Positions 6,601 through 14,969 are shown, numbered from the stretch's first letter. The stretch: DNA of 19,725 bases from Coriobacteriaceae bacterium (GCA_004555335.1 SFII01000016.1:1-19725), one strand, 5' to 3'. Numbers and translations: made by a program. Notes: generated from the letters alone by a model not told the origin.

Positions 6601-7614
6601 ATGCTATCGGATAGGCGCCAACGGGTGCTTGCCGCTCTGATCGAGGAATACGTCTCCCATGCGCTCCCCGTGGGTTCGCGCACCTTGGTGGAGAATTATG
6701 GCCTAGGGGTCAGTTCGGCAACCGTGCGCAACGAGCTTTCCGTGCTGGAAGAAGAAGGCTACATCACGCAGCCGCATACTTCGGCCGGACGCGTTCCCAC
6801 CGACTTCGGATACAGGACCTTCGTCGATGGGCTTTTGGAAAAGGAGCTCGATGCCGACGATAACGCCGATGCAACCCAGGCTGCCATCGAGGAAATGAAG
6901 AAAAGCGCGACGGAGCTCGATACGCTCATCGAGCAGACGGCGGCGGCGCTTTCCCGTTTCACCGATTCCCTTTCCATCGTCTTGCCCCCTTCCACGCTTT
7001 CCCTGCGCCTTCATCAGGTGTCCTTCGTGCCCCTGACCCCGCATAGGGCGCTTATCGTGGTCGTCACGGAAAACGGGCAGGTGCTGAACCGCTCCGTCGA
7101 GTTCGGCGATCCGGTTTCCGCGGGGGATCTGGTGTCGCTCCAAGAGCTCTTCAACGGGGTGCTTGCCGGAAAGAGCTTCTCCGAAGTACGCGATTCCCTT
7201 GATGCGAACGTGGTCGAGGCGTTCAGCGGTCCCTTGGCGCGACTGATGCTCAACGAGCTGTTCGCCTGCCTGAATACGGGCGAATCCTCGCATGCGCGCA
7301 GGTTGGGCCTGACGGCGCTGATGCAGCAGCCTGAATTCACCAACTCATCCTCGCTCCTTCCGGTGCTGCAGGTTTTGGAGGACGAAACGGTTCTGCTCCA
7401 GCTTCTCCACGAATCGGCAGCAGCGCCCGGAACCGTGGTACGTATTGGAAGCGAGAACAACAGCGAACAACTCATGGGTGTTTCCCTGGTTGCCCGCCAG
7501 TACGGCTGCGGCAAGGGGGAGGGCATCGTGGCCGTGATCGGCCCTACCCGTATGAACTACGCTCGCGCTATCCGTGCGGTTCGCGCGGCTCAGCGGGCTT
7601 TGGAAGATGAATAA
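6601..7614 (+). CDS. hrcA: Heat-inducible transcription repressor HrcA
   Basis: HrcA represses chaperone genes by binding CIRCE and is released when chaperones are occupied. The N-terminal winged helix is clear (LSDRRQRVLAALIEEYV, then SSATVRNELSVLEEEGYI and HTSAGRVPTDFGYRTFVD, residues 2-76), followed by the effector domain up to the typical RIGSEN and a conserved GPTRMNYARAI near the C-terminus. ATG 6601 has a perfect AGGAG five bases upstream; the frame is open back to 6526, but those residues are not HrcA-like and would overlap the operator region. At 337 residues the length is normal. dnaJ follows after 21 bp; grpE and dnaK, which separate them in Firmicutes, are not here. Confidence 0.96.
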   Translation: MLSDRRQRVLAALIEEYVSHALPVGSRTLVENYGLGVSSATVRNELSVLEEEGYITQPHTSAGRVPTDFGYRTFVDGLLEKELDADDNADATQAAIEEMKKSATELDTLIEQTAAALSRFTDSLSIVLPPSTLSLRLHQVSFVPLTPHRALIVVVTENGQVLNRSVEFGDPVSAGDLVSLQELFNGVLAGKSFSEVRDSLDANVVEAFSGPLARLMLNELFACLNTGESSHARRLGLTALMQQPEFTNSSSLLPVLQVLEDETVLLQLLHESAAAPGTVVRIGSENNSEQLMGVSLVARQYGCGKGEGIVAVIGPTRMNYARAIRAVRAAQRALEDE

Positions 7615-7635
7615 GAAAGGCTTGCGTGAACGTTA

Positions 7636-8763
7636 ATGGCTAATGATCTTTACGAGGTTCTGGGCGTCGACAAGAACGCAACTGATGAGGAGATCAAGAA
7701 GGCTTTCCGCCGCAAGGCGCGTAAGCTCCATCCCGATGTGAATAAGGCCGAAGACGCCGAAGACCAGTTCAAAGAGCTCAATGAGGCCTATGACGTGCTG
7801 AGCGATCCGAATAAGCGTGCACAGTACGACCGATTCGGCACCATCCCCGGCGCTGCCGGCTCCGGTTCCCCCTATGTCGATTTCAGCGACATCTTCGGTG
7901 GCGGCTTCGGCATGGGCGACCTGTTCTCCAGCTTCTTCGGTGGCGGGGCGGGTGCCGGCGGTCCGCAGGTGCGTCGCGAAGGCCGCGATATGGGCGTGGG
8001 GCTGCGTCTTACGCTCGAAGAGGTTGCAGCAGGAGCGAAGAAGGAAATCGTCTACGACAGGCTGGCTCCCTGCCCCGAATGCGATGGCAGCGGCAAGGGT
8101 CCCGACGGCAAGGAAGTGGTGTGCCCCGAATGCCACGGCCAGGGTCGCGTGGTCACCGTGCAGCGCACCTTCCTGGGCGACATGCAGACGGCAACCACCT
8201 GCCCCCGATGCAATGGCGTGGGCAGTATCATCGAGAACCCCTGCCCCGAGTGCGAAGGCCAGGGCCGCGTACCCGACCGCCAGCGCACCACCATCGAGAT
8301 TCCCGCAGGTATCCGCGACGGCCAGCAGCTGCGCATGTCCGGCTTCGGCGAGGCGGGCATGCAGGGCGCCAAGAGCGGCGACCTCATCGTCACCTGCCGC
8401 ATCCAGCCGCATGACTTCTTCACGCGCGATGGGGACAACCTGCATACCAGGGTCAATATCTCGATAGTCCAAGCCTGCCTGGGTGCCGAAATCGAGGTTC
8501 AGGGAATCATGGAAGACGAAGTGGTCAAGGTCCAGATTCCCGAAGGCTGCCAGAACGACCAGGTGGTCCGCACCCGCGGGTACGGCATGCCGCGATTCCG
8601 CAGCGATTCGCGCGGGGATCTGTTCACTCATGTCACCGTCACTGTTCCGAAGAAGCTCTCCAAGCGCGAGCGCGAGCTGCTCACCGAACTTGCGAAGGAA
8701 ATGGGCGAGCAGGTCAGCGACGAGCGCTCCACCTTCCAGAAGATCCGCGACGCGTTCAACTAA
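7636..8763 (+). CDS. dnaJ: Chaperone protein DnaJ (Hsp40)
   Basis: DnaJ is the co-chaperone that delivers unfolded proteins to DnaK and stimulates its ATPase. The J domain (residues 1-70) has the HPD tripeptide at 32-34. A Gly/Phe region follows (about 80-115). The zinc-binding domain has all four CxxCxGxG repeats (CPECDGSG, CPECHGQG, CPRCNGVG, CPECEGQG), and the C-terminal substrate-binding domains run to residue 375. This is a full-length type I DnaJ. The ribosome-binding site is weak: AAGAAAGG lies 13 bases before the ATG. It is probably co-transcribed with hrcA and under the same CIRCE site. Confidence 0.97.
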   Translation: MANDLYEVLGVDKNATDEEIKKAFRRKARKLHPDVNKAEDAEDQFKELNEAYDVLSDPNKRAQYDRFGTIPGAAGSGSPYVDFSDIFGGGFGMGDLFSSFFGGGAGAGGPQVRREGRDMGVGLRLTLEEVAAGAKKEIVYDRLAPCPECDGSGKGPDGKEVVCPECHGQGRVVTVQRTFLGDMQTATTCPRCNGVGSIIENPCPECEGQGRVPDRQRTTIEIPAGIRDGQQLRMSGFGEAGMQGAKSGDLIVTCRIQPHDFFTRDGDNLHTRVNISIVQACLGAEIEVQGIMEDEVVKVQIPEGCQNDQVVRTRGYGMPRFRSDSRGDLFTHVTVTVPKKLSKRERELLTELAKEMGEQVSDERSTFQKIRDAFN

Positions 8764-8771
8764 GGGTGCCC

Positions 8772-9551
8772 ATGAGCCTTCCCCGTTTCTTCCTCGATGA
8801 ACAGGTGATCGCGCAAGAGGCGGACAGCGAATTCTCGCTGCGCCTTGCCCAGGACGACTTGAAGCACTTCAAAGTGCTCAGGCTGCAACCGGGCGAGCAT
8901 ATCGCCGTCATCGATGCCGCAAGCGATTATTTCGAATGCCAGATCACCTCGGTTGGCGCCGAGGTGATGGTGCGTATCGCCCAGCACGAGTCGGCTCCCC
9001 GCAAGCGCCCTCAGGTAATGCTGGTTCAGGGCCTGTGCAAGGGCGACAAGATGGACGATGTGATTCGCCATGCCACCGAGCTTGGTGTAAGCGCCTTCCT
9101 GCCGCTTATCTGCGAGCGCAGCGTGGTCAAGCTCGATGCGAAGAAAACCGCTTCCCGCATGCAGCGTTGGCGCAGCATTGCCAAAAGCGCCGCGATGCAA
9201 TCGGGACAGCCGGCCATCCCGCAGGTCTTGGAACCCATGAAGGTGTCCCGTGCGGCGGATGCACTGGCCGATTGCAGTGCCGTGCTGGTGTGCTGGGAAG
9301 AAGAGCGCATGCTCTGCCTGCATGATGCGATAACGCAGGCCTTGGAGCAGGCGCGCATCGAAGCCCAGGATGCGTGTATCGCCGTGGTGGTCGGTCCCGA
9401 AGGCGGCCTTTCCGAAGCCGAGGTGGAATGCCTGCGCGCTTCGAACGCGCGCTCCTTCGCCATCACCTTGGGGGAAAGCATCCTGCGCACCGAGACCGCG
9501 GGCATCGTGGCACCCGCCTTGGTACTGTACGAGCTGGGTGGTTTGCAGTGA
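8772..9551 (+). CDS. rsmE: 16S rRNA (uracil-1498-N3)-methyltransferase RsmE
   Basis: RsmE methylates U1498 of 16S rRNA in the assembled 30S subunit. It is a SPOUT (knotted) methyltransferase. The C-terminal SAM-site motifs are present: VVVGPEGGLSEAEVE and LGESILRTETAGI. The N-terminal PUA-like part (FFLDEQVI, then HFKVLRLQPGEHIAVID) also fits. At 259 residues the length is usual. ATG 8772 is chosen because AAGGG sits five bases before it; GTG 8766 is possible. It follows dnaJ by 8 bp. prmA, which lies between them in Bacillus, is absent. Confidence 0.94.
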   Translation: MSLPRFFLDEQVIAQEADSEFSLRLAQDDLKHFKVLRLQPGEHIAVIDAASDYFECQITSVGAEVMVRIAQHESAPRKRPQVMLVQGLCKGDKMDDVIRHATELGVSAFLPLICERSVVKLDAKKTASRMQRWRSIAKSAAMQSGQPAIPQVLEPMKVSRAADALADCSAVLVCWEEERMLCLHDAITQALEQARIEAQDACIAVVVGPEGGLSEAEVECLRASNARSFAITLGESILRTETAGIVAPALVLYELGGLQ

Positions 9552-10771
9552 GGTTCGATGTCGTGAATCTTGGCTGCAGGGTCAATCGCGTCGAATCGGA
9601 CAGCATCGCAGCAAAGCTCGTCGACCATGCCTGGGCAATCGATCGTGAAAATCCCCAGGTAGTGGTGGTGAACACCTGTACCGTCACCGGCGAAGCCGAC
9701 AAGAAGACCAGGAAGACCGTGCGCAGGGTGCTGAAGGACCATCCTGAAGCCACCGTGCTGGTAACCGGGTGCGCTGCGGCTATGACGCCTGAGGTCTATC
9801 GCGCCATGAGCGACCGCGTGCGCCTGGTGGGCAAGGCAGGGGTTGTGGAAGCCGCGCTATCCTTGGGCGACGATTCGCTTCATGGGCACTTGCCGGCCCA
9901 GGCTGTCAGGTTCGGGGAGGAATTCCCCACGCGCGTGGGCATCAAGATCCAGGATGGCTGCGACAATGCCTGCACCTATTGCATCGTACATGTGGCACGC
10001 GGCAAATCGACCTCCCTTGACTGCGAAGAATGCCTGTCCGAAGCGAAGCGGCACTATCTTGCCGGTGCGCGCGAGATAGTGCTCACGGGTATCGACTTGG
10101 GTAACTACGATTTCAAGGGGATGCGCTTGGAAGGCCTGCTCGCTCGTTTGATCGACGAGCTCCCCGAGGCGCGCATCCGCATCTCGAGCATCGAACCGCC
10201 CAGCATCACCGACGGGATTGTGGACATGATCGCCCGTTCAGGGGGAAGGATCTGCCGTCATCTGCATCTTCCCCTGCAATCGGGAAGCTCCAAGGTGCTT
10301 GCCGAAATGGACAGGCATTACGACGCCCGAGCATTCAGGGATCTTGTCGATACCCTCTATGAACGCATTCCCCGCATGTCCCTTTCGACCGATATCATCG
10401 TGGGATTCCCCGGCGAGACGGAGGAGGACTTCCAGCAGACACTCGATATGGTCGAGCATTGCAGGTTTTCCAAGGTCCATATCTTCCGCTATTCGCGCAG
10501 GGCTGGTACCCCTGCCGCCGTCAGGGAAGACCAGGTTCCCGCCGAAGTGGTTTCCGACCGTGCGCGACGTTTGCGTGACTTGGCGGCGAAAGTACGCCAA
10601 CAGGAACAGCAGCGCAGGTTGGGCACTTCAGAAGGAGTGCTCGTCGAAGAGGATGGGCAGGGTACGACAGAGTCCTTCTTTACCGTCCGTTTCGATCAGC
10701 CCGTCACCCGCGGTGCGCTGTTGGATTGCACATTGGCCCGATTAGATGAAAACGGAGTTTTCCGCGTATGA
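9548..10771 (+). CDS. mtaB: tRNA methylthiotransferase MtaB (ms2t6A synthesis)
   Basis: MtaB adds a methylthio group to t6A37 of tRNAs. The N-terminal domain carries three cysteines for one [4Fe-4S] cluster (NLGCRVN C10, NTCTVT C44, TGCAA C75). The radical-SAM motif is CDNACTYC (C138, C142, C145). SSIEPP, HLPLQSGSSKVL and DIIVGFPGETEEDF follow as expected, and a short TRAM-like region ends the protein. GTG 9548 overlaps the rsmE stop (GTGA); the open frame extends upstream inside rsmE but is not MtaB-like there. At 407 residues the length fits MtaB. Its own stop overlaps phoH (ATGA), so the three genes are tightly coupled. Confidence 0.93.
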   Translation: MRFDVVNLGCRVNRVESDSIAAKLVDHAWAIDRENPQVVVVNTCTVTGEADKKTRKTVRRVLKDHPEATVLVTGCAAAMTPEVYRAMSDRVRLVGKAGVVEAALSLGDDSLHGHLPAQAVRFGEEFPTRVGIKIQDGCDNACTYCIVHVARGKSTSLDCEECLSEAKRHYLAGAREIVLTGIDLGNYDFKGMRLEGLLARLIDELPEARIRISSIEPPSITDGIVDMIARSGGRICRHLHLPLQSGSSKVLAEMDRHYDARAFRDLVDTLYERIPRMSLSTDIIVGFPGETEEDFQQTLDMVEHCRFSKVHIFRYSRRAGTPAAVREDQVPAEVVSDRARRLRDLAAKVRQQEQQRRLGTSEGVLVEEDGQGTTESFFTVRFDQPVTRGALLDCTLARLDENGVFRV

Positions 10772-11784
10772 CAAGCGATGCAAATATCACCCTTTCCGTT
10801 CCGGATACCGTTCATATGGCCGCCCTGGTAGGGCCGGGCGACAAGCTCCTCCGACTCATCGAGGAATCCTTCCGCTCGAATATCCTGGTCAGGGGAAACC
10901 GCATCTCCATCACCGGCGATGCAGCCGAGGTCCATTCCCTCACCATGCTCTTCACCGATCTGATCAAGATGGTGGAAGGCGGGCAATGCCCCGACTTGGA
11001 ATATGTGCGCCATGCTATCGACCTGCTCCACACGGGAGAATTCTCCCCAAGCTCTTTGCGCGAAGATATCATCCTCACGTATCGTGGAAAGGCTATCCGC
11101 CCCAAGACCACAGGTCAGAAGCTCTATATCGACGCCATCCGAGAAAACACCATCACCTTCGGCATCGGGCCTGCGGGTACCGGTAAGACCTATCTTGCCA
11201 TGGCCATGGCCGTGGCCGCCCTCCACAGGAAGGAAGTGGGTAGGATAATCCTTACCCGTCCCGTGGTAGAGGCGGGGGAGAACCTGGGCTTTCTGCCCGG
11301 CACCCTGAACGAGAAGATCGATCCGTATATCCGCCCCTTGTACGATGCCCTGTTCGACATGCTCGATGTGGACCGCGCCAACCGTCTGCTCGACGACGGG
11401 GTGATCGAGATTGCGCCGCTCGCCTTCATGCGCGGACGCACTTTGAACGACAGCTTCATCATCCTCGACGAAGCCCAGAACACTACTCCCGAGCAGATGA
11501 AGATGTTCCTCACCCGCTTGGGATTCGGCTCGAAGATGGTGGTTACCGGGGATATCACGCAGCTCGACCTGCCGAAGGGCGTTTCCGGCTTGAAGCAGGT
11601 ACGACGCATCCTCGAGGGACTGCATGATATCGCCTTCTGCGATTTCTCCGGAGCCGATGTCGTGCGCCATTCCCTGGTTGCTGCTATCGTGTCAGCGTAC
11701 GATCGTGACGAACAGCTCCAGCTGCGCGCACGCAAGAAGAAGGAAAGCGCGAAACGCGAACGTTCCATGGAAGAAGGGGAATAG
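10768..11784 (+). CDS. phoH: PhoH-family ATPase (YbeZ-like)
   Basis: This is a cytoplasmic P-loop ATPase of the PhoH/YbeZ family, linked to RNA metabolism and usually encoded next to ybeY. Walker A is GPAGTGKT (residues 134-141), the Walker B region is FIILDEAQN, and TGDITQLDLP matches the sensor motif. The N-terminal about 110 residues resemble a KH-like RNA-binding region, followed by RPKTTGQKLYIDAI. At 338 residues the length is typical. The C-terminus is a charged tail (RARKKKESAKRERSMEEGE). Its ATG overlaps the mtaB stop by four bases, and ybeY begins one base after its stop. Confidence 0.94.
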   Translation: MTSDANITLSVPDTVHMAALVGPGDKLLRLIEESFRSNILVRGNRISITGDAAEVHSLTMLFTDLIKMVEGGQCPDLEYVRHAIDLLHTGEFSPSSLREDIILTYRGKAIRPKTTGQKLYIDAIRENTITFGIGPAGTGKTYLAMAMAVAALHRKEVGRIILTRPVVEAGENLGFLPGTLNEKIDPYIRPLYDALFDMLDVDRANRLLDDGVIEIAPLAFMRGRTLNDSFIILDEAQNTTPEQMKMFLTRLGFGSKMVVTGDITQLDLPKGVSGLKQVRRILEGLHDIAFCDFSGADVVRHSLVAAIVSAYDRDEQLQLRARKKKESAKRERSMEEGE

Positions 11785-11785
11785 C

Positions 11786-12256
11786 ATGGATATCGCAATC
11801 AACTACGATTACCGGCCCGAAGACGTCGAGCCCCTGCCCATCGCAGAGCTTGCGCGTTTCGTCCTGGAGTGGGAAGAAAAGCCCCAGAACACCGAGGTCT
11901 CCATCAGCTTCGTCGATGATGGGGAAATCGCCTATCTCAACGAAACCTATCGCGACAAGAAGGGCCCGACCGATGTGCTCAGCTTCGAATGCGATGGTTT
12001 CGACGACGACTTCGAAGACGATATGGCTATGCCCGATGGGGTGGATATCCCCTTCGAATTGGGTGACATCGTCATCGCCGTCGATGTGGCGATAAGGCAG
12101 ACCGAGGAATTCGGCACCACCTTCCAGGAGGAAATCGAGCTCCTGCTTACCCATGGCCTGCTCCATCTGTGCGGTTACGACCACATCGATGACGATGAGG
12201 CCGAAGTGATGGAGGCGCTCGAACGGCGCATCCTGGCTGCTTGGCGCAGCCGATGA
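11786..12256 (+). CDS. ybeY: Endoribonuclease / rRNA maturation factor YbeY
   Basis: YbeY is a zinc-dependent RNase involved in 16S rRNA 3'-end processing and ribosome quality control. The metal site HGLLHLCGYDH (H123, H127, H133) is complete, and GPTDVLSF and LGDIVIAVD are the conserved strands before it. An acidic insert (GFDDDFEDDMAMPDG, about residues 71-85) lies between them. At 156 residues the length is normal. A GAAGAAGGGG stretch gives a good ribosome-binding site. The stop overlaps dgkA (ATGA). Confidence 0.95.
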   Translation: MDIAINYDYRPEDVEPLPIAELARFVLEWEEKPQNTEVSISFVDDGEIAYLNETYRDKKGPTDVLSFECDGFDDDFEDDMAMPDGVDIPFELGDIVIAVDVAIRQTEEFGTTFQEEIELLLTHGLLHLCGYDHIDDDEAEVMEALERRILAAWRSR

Positions 12257-12618
12257 TCCCCGGAACCGGTAAGGGCGCGGGCTTCCTCTCATCCTTCCGA
12301 TATGCCTGCGAGGGCTTATCCGCAAGCTTCAAAGGGCGCAACTTCCGCATCCAAGTTGGCGTGGCCGCCTTGGCGATTTTCCTGTGTTGGCTGTTGCGCG
12401 TCTCATGCGTTGAAACCTGCGTCGTGCTGATCTGCATCGGCTTGGTGCTGGCGGGCGAATGCCTCAATACCGCCTTGGAGGCGGTGGTCGACCTCGCATG
12501 CCCGAAAATCCATCCCGTGGCCAAACTTGCGAAAGATTGCGCAGCGGCGGCGGTTCTGGTTCTATCTGCGGTATCCTCTATAATCGCACTGATAATTTTC
12601 GTGCCCAAGCTCTTCTAA
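12253..12618 (+). CDS. dgkA: Diacylglycerol / undecaprenol kinase family membrane protein
   Basis: This is a 121-residue integral membrane kinase of the DgkA family. In Gram-positive bacteria such proteins mostly phosphorylate undecaprenol. The N-terminal SFRYACEGL and the signature ECLNTALEAVVDL are present, with three hydrophobic helices (about residues 36-55, 57-75 and 96-119). In B. subtilis DgkA and its relatives the residue in the signature is also Glu-Asn-Thr-Ala. ATG 12253 overlaps the ybeY stop. Substrate cannot be told from sequence; undecaprenol is likelier than diacylglycerol. Position between ybeY and era is conserved in Firmicutes, though cdd is missing here. Confidence 0.88.
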   Translation: MIPGTGKGAGFLSSFRYACEGLSASFKGRNFRIQVGVAALAIFLCWLLRVSCVETCVVLICIGLVLAGECLNTALEAVVDLACPKIHPVAKLAKDCAAAAVLVLSAVSSIIALIIFVPKLF

Positions 12619-12643
12619 GAGATCCGAACCATAGAGAGGGAAT

Positions 12644-13570
12644 ATGCCTGAACAGACACTGGGATACCGTGACGAATCCTTCCGCTCCGGCTTCGTTGCC
12701 ATGATCGGCAGACCCAATGCGGGTAAGTCCACTTTGGTCAATGCCATCGTGGGACACAAGATCGCCATCACCAGCGACACGGCCCAAACCACGCGCCATC
12801 GTTTCAACGCCGTTTTGACCAGGCCGGAATTCCAGCTCGTCATGGTCGACACCCCGGGTCTGCACAAACCTCATGACGCCCTAGGCGAAGAATTGAACGA
12901 ATCCGCTATCAAGGGCTTGGAGGGAATCGATGCTGCGGCATTCCTGCTCGACTGCAGCAAACCCTTCGGACGTGGCGATGCTTGGGTCGTTCGCCAAGTG
13001 CAGGCATCGAAGGCCAAGAAGATCCTGGTCCTGACCAAGACCGACCTGGTCGATGACGAAACCGTCGAAGCCCAGCGCCAAGCCGCCTTCGAGGCCGGTA
13101 AATGGGATTCGGTCGTGGCGCTTTCCGCTTTGACGGGTGAAAACGTCGAAGGCTTCATCCAGGCAGTGGCCGAGCTTATGCCCGAAGGCCCCATGTGGTT
13201 CCCGGCCGACATGGACACCGACCAGTCCATCGAGGTTATCGTGGCGGAATTCATCCGCGAGAAGATCCTGCGCTCTTTCTTCGACGAGGTGCCCCATGCC
13301 GTGGGTGTTGCCGTCGAGGAAATGGAATATGTCAAGAAAAGCGATCTCGAACGCATCTACGCCACCATCTACGTCGAGCACGACAGCCAGAAGGGTATCA
13401 TCATCGGCAAGAAGGGGTCTGCGCTCAAACGCATCGGAACCGAAGCACGCAACGATTTGGAACAGTTCTTGGGCAGCAAGGTATTCTTGGACCTTCGCGT
13501 GAAGGTGCGCAAGAATTGGCGTCGCGACCTGAACCAGATCCGCAGGTTCGGCTACGGAGAAGGCATTTAA
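12644..13570 (+). CDS. era: GTPase Era
   Basis: Era is a GTPase that binds the 3' end of 16S rRNA and supports 30S assembly. The GTPase motifs are G1 GRPNAGKS (residues 22-29), G2 around SDTAQTTRHR, G3 DTPGLHKP and G4 TKTD. The C-terminal KH domain has GIIIGKKGSALKRIG and ends with VRKNWRRDLNQIRRFGY, the usual Era tail. At 308 residues it is full length. GAGAGGG lies just upstream of the ATG, 25 bp after dgkA. The stop overlaps recO (TAATG). Confidence 0.97.
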   Translation: MPEQTLGYRDESFRSGFVAMIGRPNAGKSTLVNAIVGHKIAITSDTAQTTRHRFNAVLTRPEFQLVMVDTPGLHKPHDALGEELNESAIKGLEGIDAAAFLLDCSKPFGRGDAWVVRQVQASKAKKILVLTKTDLVDDETVEAQRQAAFEAGKWDSVVALSALTGENVEGFIQAVAELMPEGPMWFPADMDTDQSIEVIVAEFIREKILRSFFDEVPHAVGVAVEEMEYVKKSDLERIYATIYVEHDSQKGIIIGKKGSALKRIGTEARNDLEQFLGSKVFLDLRVKVRKNWRRDLNQIRRFGYGEGI

Positions 13571-14340
13571 TGGCCAAGCCTGCGTTTTCGGGCAGGATAC
13601 TTTCCCTGAGGAAAACCAAGCTTGGAGAATCCGACCTGATCATCACCGCCCTTTGCCAGGACGGCTCGCTTCTGCGCGGAGTCGCGAAGGGTGCCCGTAA
13701 GCCGACGAGCCAGTTCGCTTCGCGCTTAGAGGTCTTTTCCGTGTGCGATTGCCTGATCGCGCAGGGCAGGAGCCTCCATGTATTCTCCGAGGCAAGATGC
13801 GCATCCCCGCATCTTGCCCTGCGCAGCGAAATCGATCGCAATGCAGCCGCCTCGCCTGTTGTGGAGGCCTTGGCGGCTACCGCGCATGAGGATCTGGAGA
13901 TTCCACGCCTGTTCGATATGTCCTGCGCCGCCCTTGATAGGCTCGAAGGCGTCGACATCGAGCTCGCGCCTTCCATCTCAGCCGCGTTCCTGCTCAAGCT
14001 GGTCGCCATGCTGGGGTTTCGGCCCTCCTTGTCCGAATGCATCTGCTGTGCGCAGCCGGTCGATGCGGCTTCTTGCGACGCAATGCTCGCGTTCTCCTTT
14101 TCCGATGGGGGAGTGGTCTGCCCGCATTGCGCGAATGCCTTCGAAACCACGCGCGTGGATCCCCGGGTCGTCAGTTGGTCGCAGGCGCTCTTGTGCAGCA
14201 CCTTCGAGCAGGTGGAGGCACTGCAGATGCTGCCGGAATCGTCGTTCGCCGTGCTCCACTTCATGCAGACCTGGCTTCGGGAAAACCTTTCCACGAATCT
14301 CAAGTCGCTATCCTTCCTGCTCTCCTGCGGTCTGTTCTAG
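13570..14340 (+). CDS. recO: DNA repair protein RecO
   Basis: RecO works with RecR (and RecF) to load RecA on single-stranded DNA coated with SSB. The N-terminal OB fold is recognisable (FSGRILSLRKTKLGESDLII, then LLRGVAKGARKPTSQF). Four cysteines form the zinc site (CICC, then CPHC, about residues 158-188). At 256 residues the length fits. ATG 13570 shares its A with the era stop (TAATG); the frame is open much further upstream inside era but is not RecO there. It is the last gene of the long hrcA-recO series. Confidence 0.93.
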   Translation: MAKPAFSGRILSLRKTKLGESDLIITALCQDGSLLRGVAKGARKPTSQFASRLEVFSVCDCLIAQGRSLHVFSEARCASPHLALRSEIDRNAAASPVVEALAATAHEDLEIPRLFDMSCAALDRLEGVDIELAPSISAAFLLKLVAMLGFRPSLSECICCAQPVDAASCDAMLAFSFSDGGVVCPHCANAFETTRVDPRVVSWSQALLCSTFEQVEALQMLPESSFAVLHFMQTWLRENLSTNLKSLSFLLSCGLF

Positions 14341-14395
14341 CGTGCTTGCTTCGCCCGATGCCGTTTAGACGTTGGACACGGACCCAAGCTGAAGC

Positions 14396-14440
14396 CGGAA
14401 AGCAGTGAGCGCATATTCTCCAGTCGCTTTCCGCTGTTTG
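14396..14440 (+). terminator. Possible terminator after recO
   Basis: CGGAAAGC (14396-14403) and GCTTTCCG (14426-14433) form a perfect 8-bp stem with a 22-base loop, followed by CTGTTTG. The large loop and short T-run make it a weak candidate, but it lies 55 bp after recO where a stop is expected. Confidence 0.4.
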
Positions 14441-14500
14441 AAGATGTGCGGAAACGGTGATTTCGCCTTGGCGGCATGCCCATCGTGCAGGGCATCGTAC

Positions 14501-14506
14501 TAGAAT
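14501..14506 (+). promoter_or_regulatory. Candidate -10 box of the rpsO promoter
   Basis: TAGAAT (14501-14506, one mismatch to TATAAT) sits just upstream of the structured rpsO leader. No convincing -35 box lies 16-18 bp before it. Initiation near 14513 would start the transcript at the base of the leader hairpin. Confidence 0.4.
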
Positions 14507-14513
14507 ATTCAAG

Positions 14514-14620
14514 CTGTGTTTTCACGGCAGTGCTCCTCGCTTGGTCTGCATGCACCACCAGCATGCCACCCAGAGGGGAGTGAATACAGGAAAGCGCCGG
14601 TAAGAAACCGGCCTTGTTTT
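14514..14620 (+). promoter_or_regulatory. Structured mRNA leader of rpsO (candidate S15 autoregulatory RNA)
   Basis: The leader folds on paper into one long stacked hairpin. Its stems are CTGT/ACAG (14514-14517, 14586-14589), TTCAC/GTGAA (14521-14525, 14580-14584), CTCCTC/GAGGGG (14533-14538, 14573-14578, one G-U), GGT/ACC (14543-14545, 14568-14570) and GCATGC/GCATGC (14548-14553, 14561-14566) with an ACCACCA loop. A second hairpin, GCCGGT/ACCGGC (14596-14601, 14607-14612), is followed by CTTGTTTT and resembles an attenuator. S15 represses its own translation through leader structures in many bacteria, with different folds in different phyla. No base-by-base match to a described S15 leader is claimed. 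Confidence 0.55.
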
Positions 14621-14635
14621 GAAAGGTGGAAGAAC

Positions 14636-14923
14636 ATGCCTAGCAGGTACAGCATCTCCAAGGAACGCGTTGCAGAACTCATGAAGGAATACGGCAAGGA
14701 CGAAAAGGACTCCGGTTCCGCCGAGGTTCAGGTTGCCATCCTGACCGAGCGCATCCGCAATCTGACCGAGCACCTGAAGGTACACAAGAAGGACAATCAC
14801 ACCCGTCGTGGTCTGATGATGCTCATCGGTAAGCGCCGCGGTCTGCTGAAGTACATCAAGAACCGCGACATCGAAGAGTACCGCGCACTCATCAAGAGGC
14901 TCGGCATCCGCGACAACATCTAG
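14636..14923 (+). CDS. rpsO: 30S ribosomal protein S15
   Basis: S15 binds the central domain of 16S rRNA early in 30S assembly. The protein is helical and highly conserved: GSAEVQVAILTERIRNLTEHLK, then HKKDNHTRRGLMMLIGKRR and GLLKYIKNRDIEEY. At 95 residues it is slightly longer than the usual 88-89 because of the N-terminus. ATG 14636 has AGGTGG six bases upstream. The rpsO-pnp order is widely conserved. A terminator follows directly. Confidence 0.96.
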   Translation: MPSRYSISKERVAELMKEYGKDEKDSGSAEVQVAILTERIRNLTEHLKVHKKDNHTRRGLMMLIGKRRGLLKYIKNRDIEEYRALIKRLGIRDNI

Positions 14924-14934
14924 TTTGTCTGCTT

Positions 14935-14969
14935 CTGAGGCCCGCTCCGGCGGGCTTCAGTTGTATATA
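14935..14969 (+). terminator. Intrinsic terminator between rpsO and pnp
   Basis: CTGAGGCCCGC (14935-14945) and GCGGGCTTCAG (14950-14960) form an 11-bp stem with one G-U pair and a TCCG loop, followed by TTGTATATA. It starts 12 bp after the rpsO stop. The tail is only partly T, so some read-through into pnp is likely. Confidence 0.75.

Noticed and set aside
14580..14603. Mini-ORF in the rpsO leader starting at GTG 14580 (seven codons) after AGAGGGGA
   Set aside because: The purine run touches the GTG, too close for a ribosome-binding site, and these bases pair in the proposed leader hairpin.
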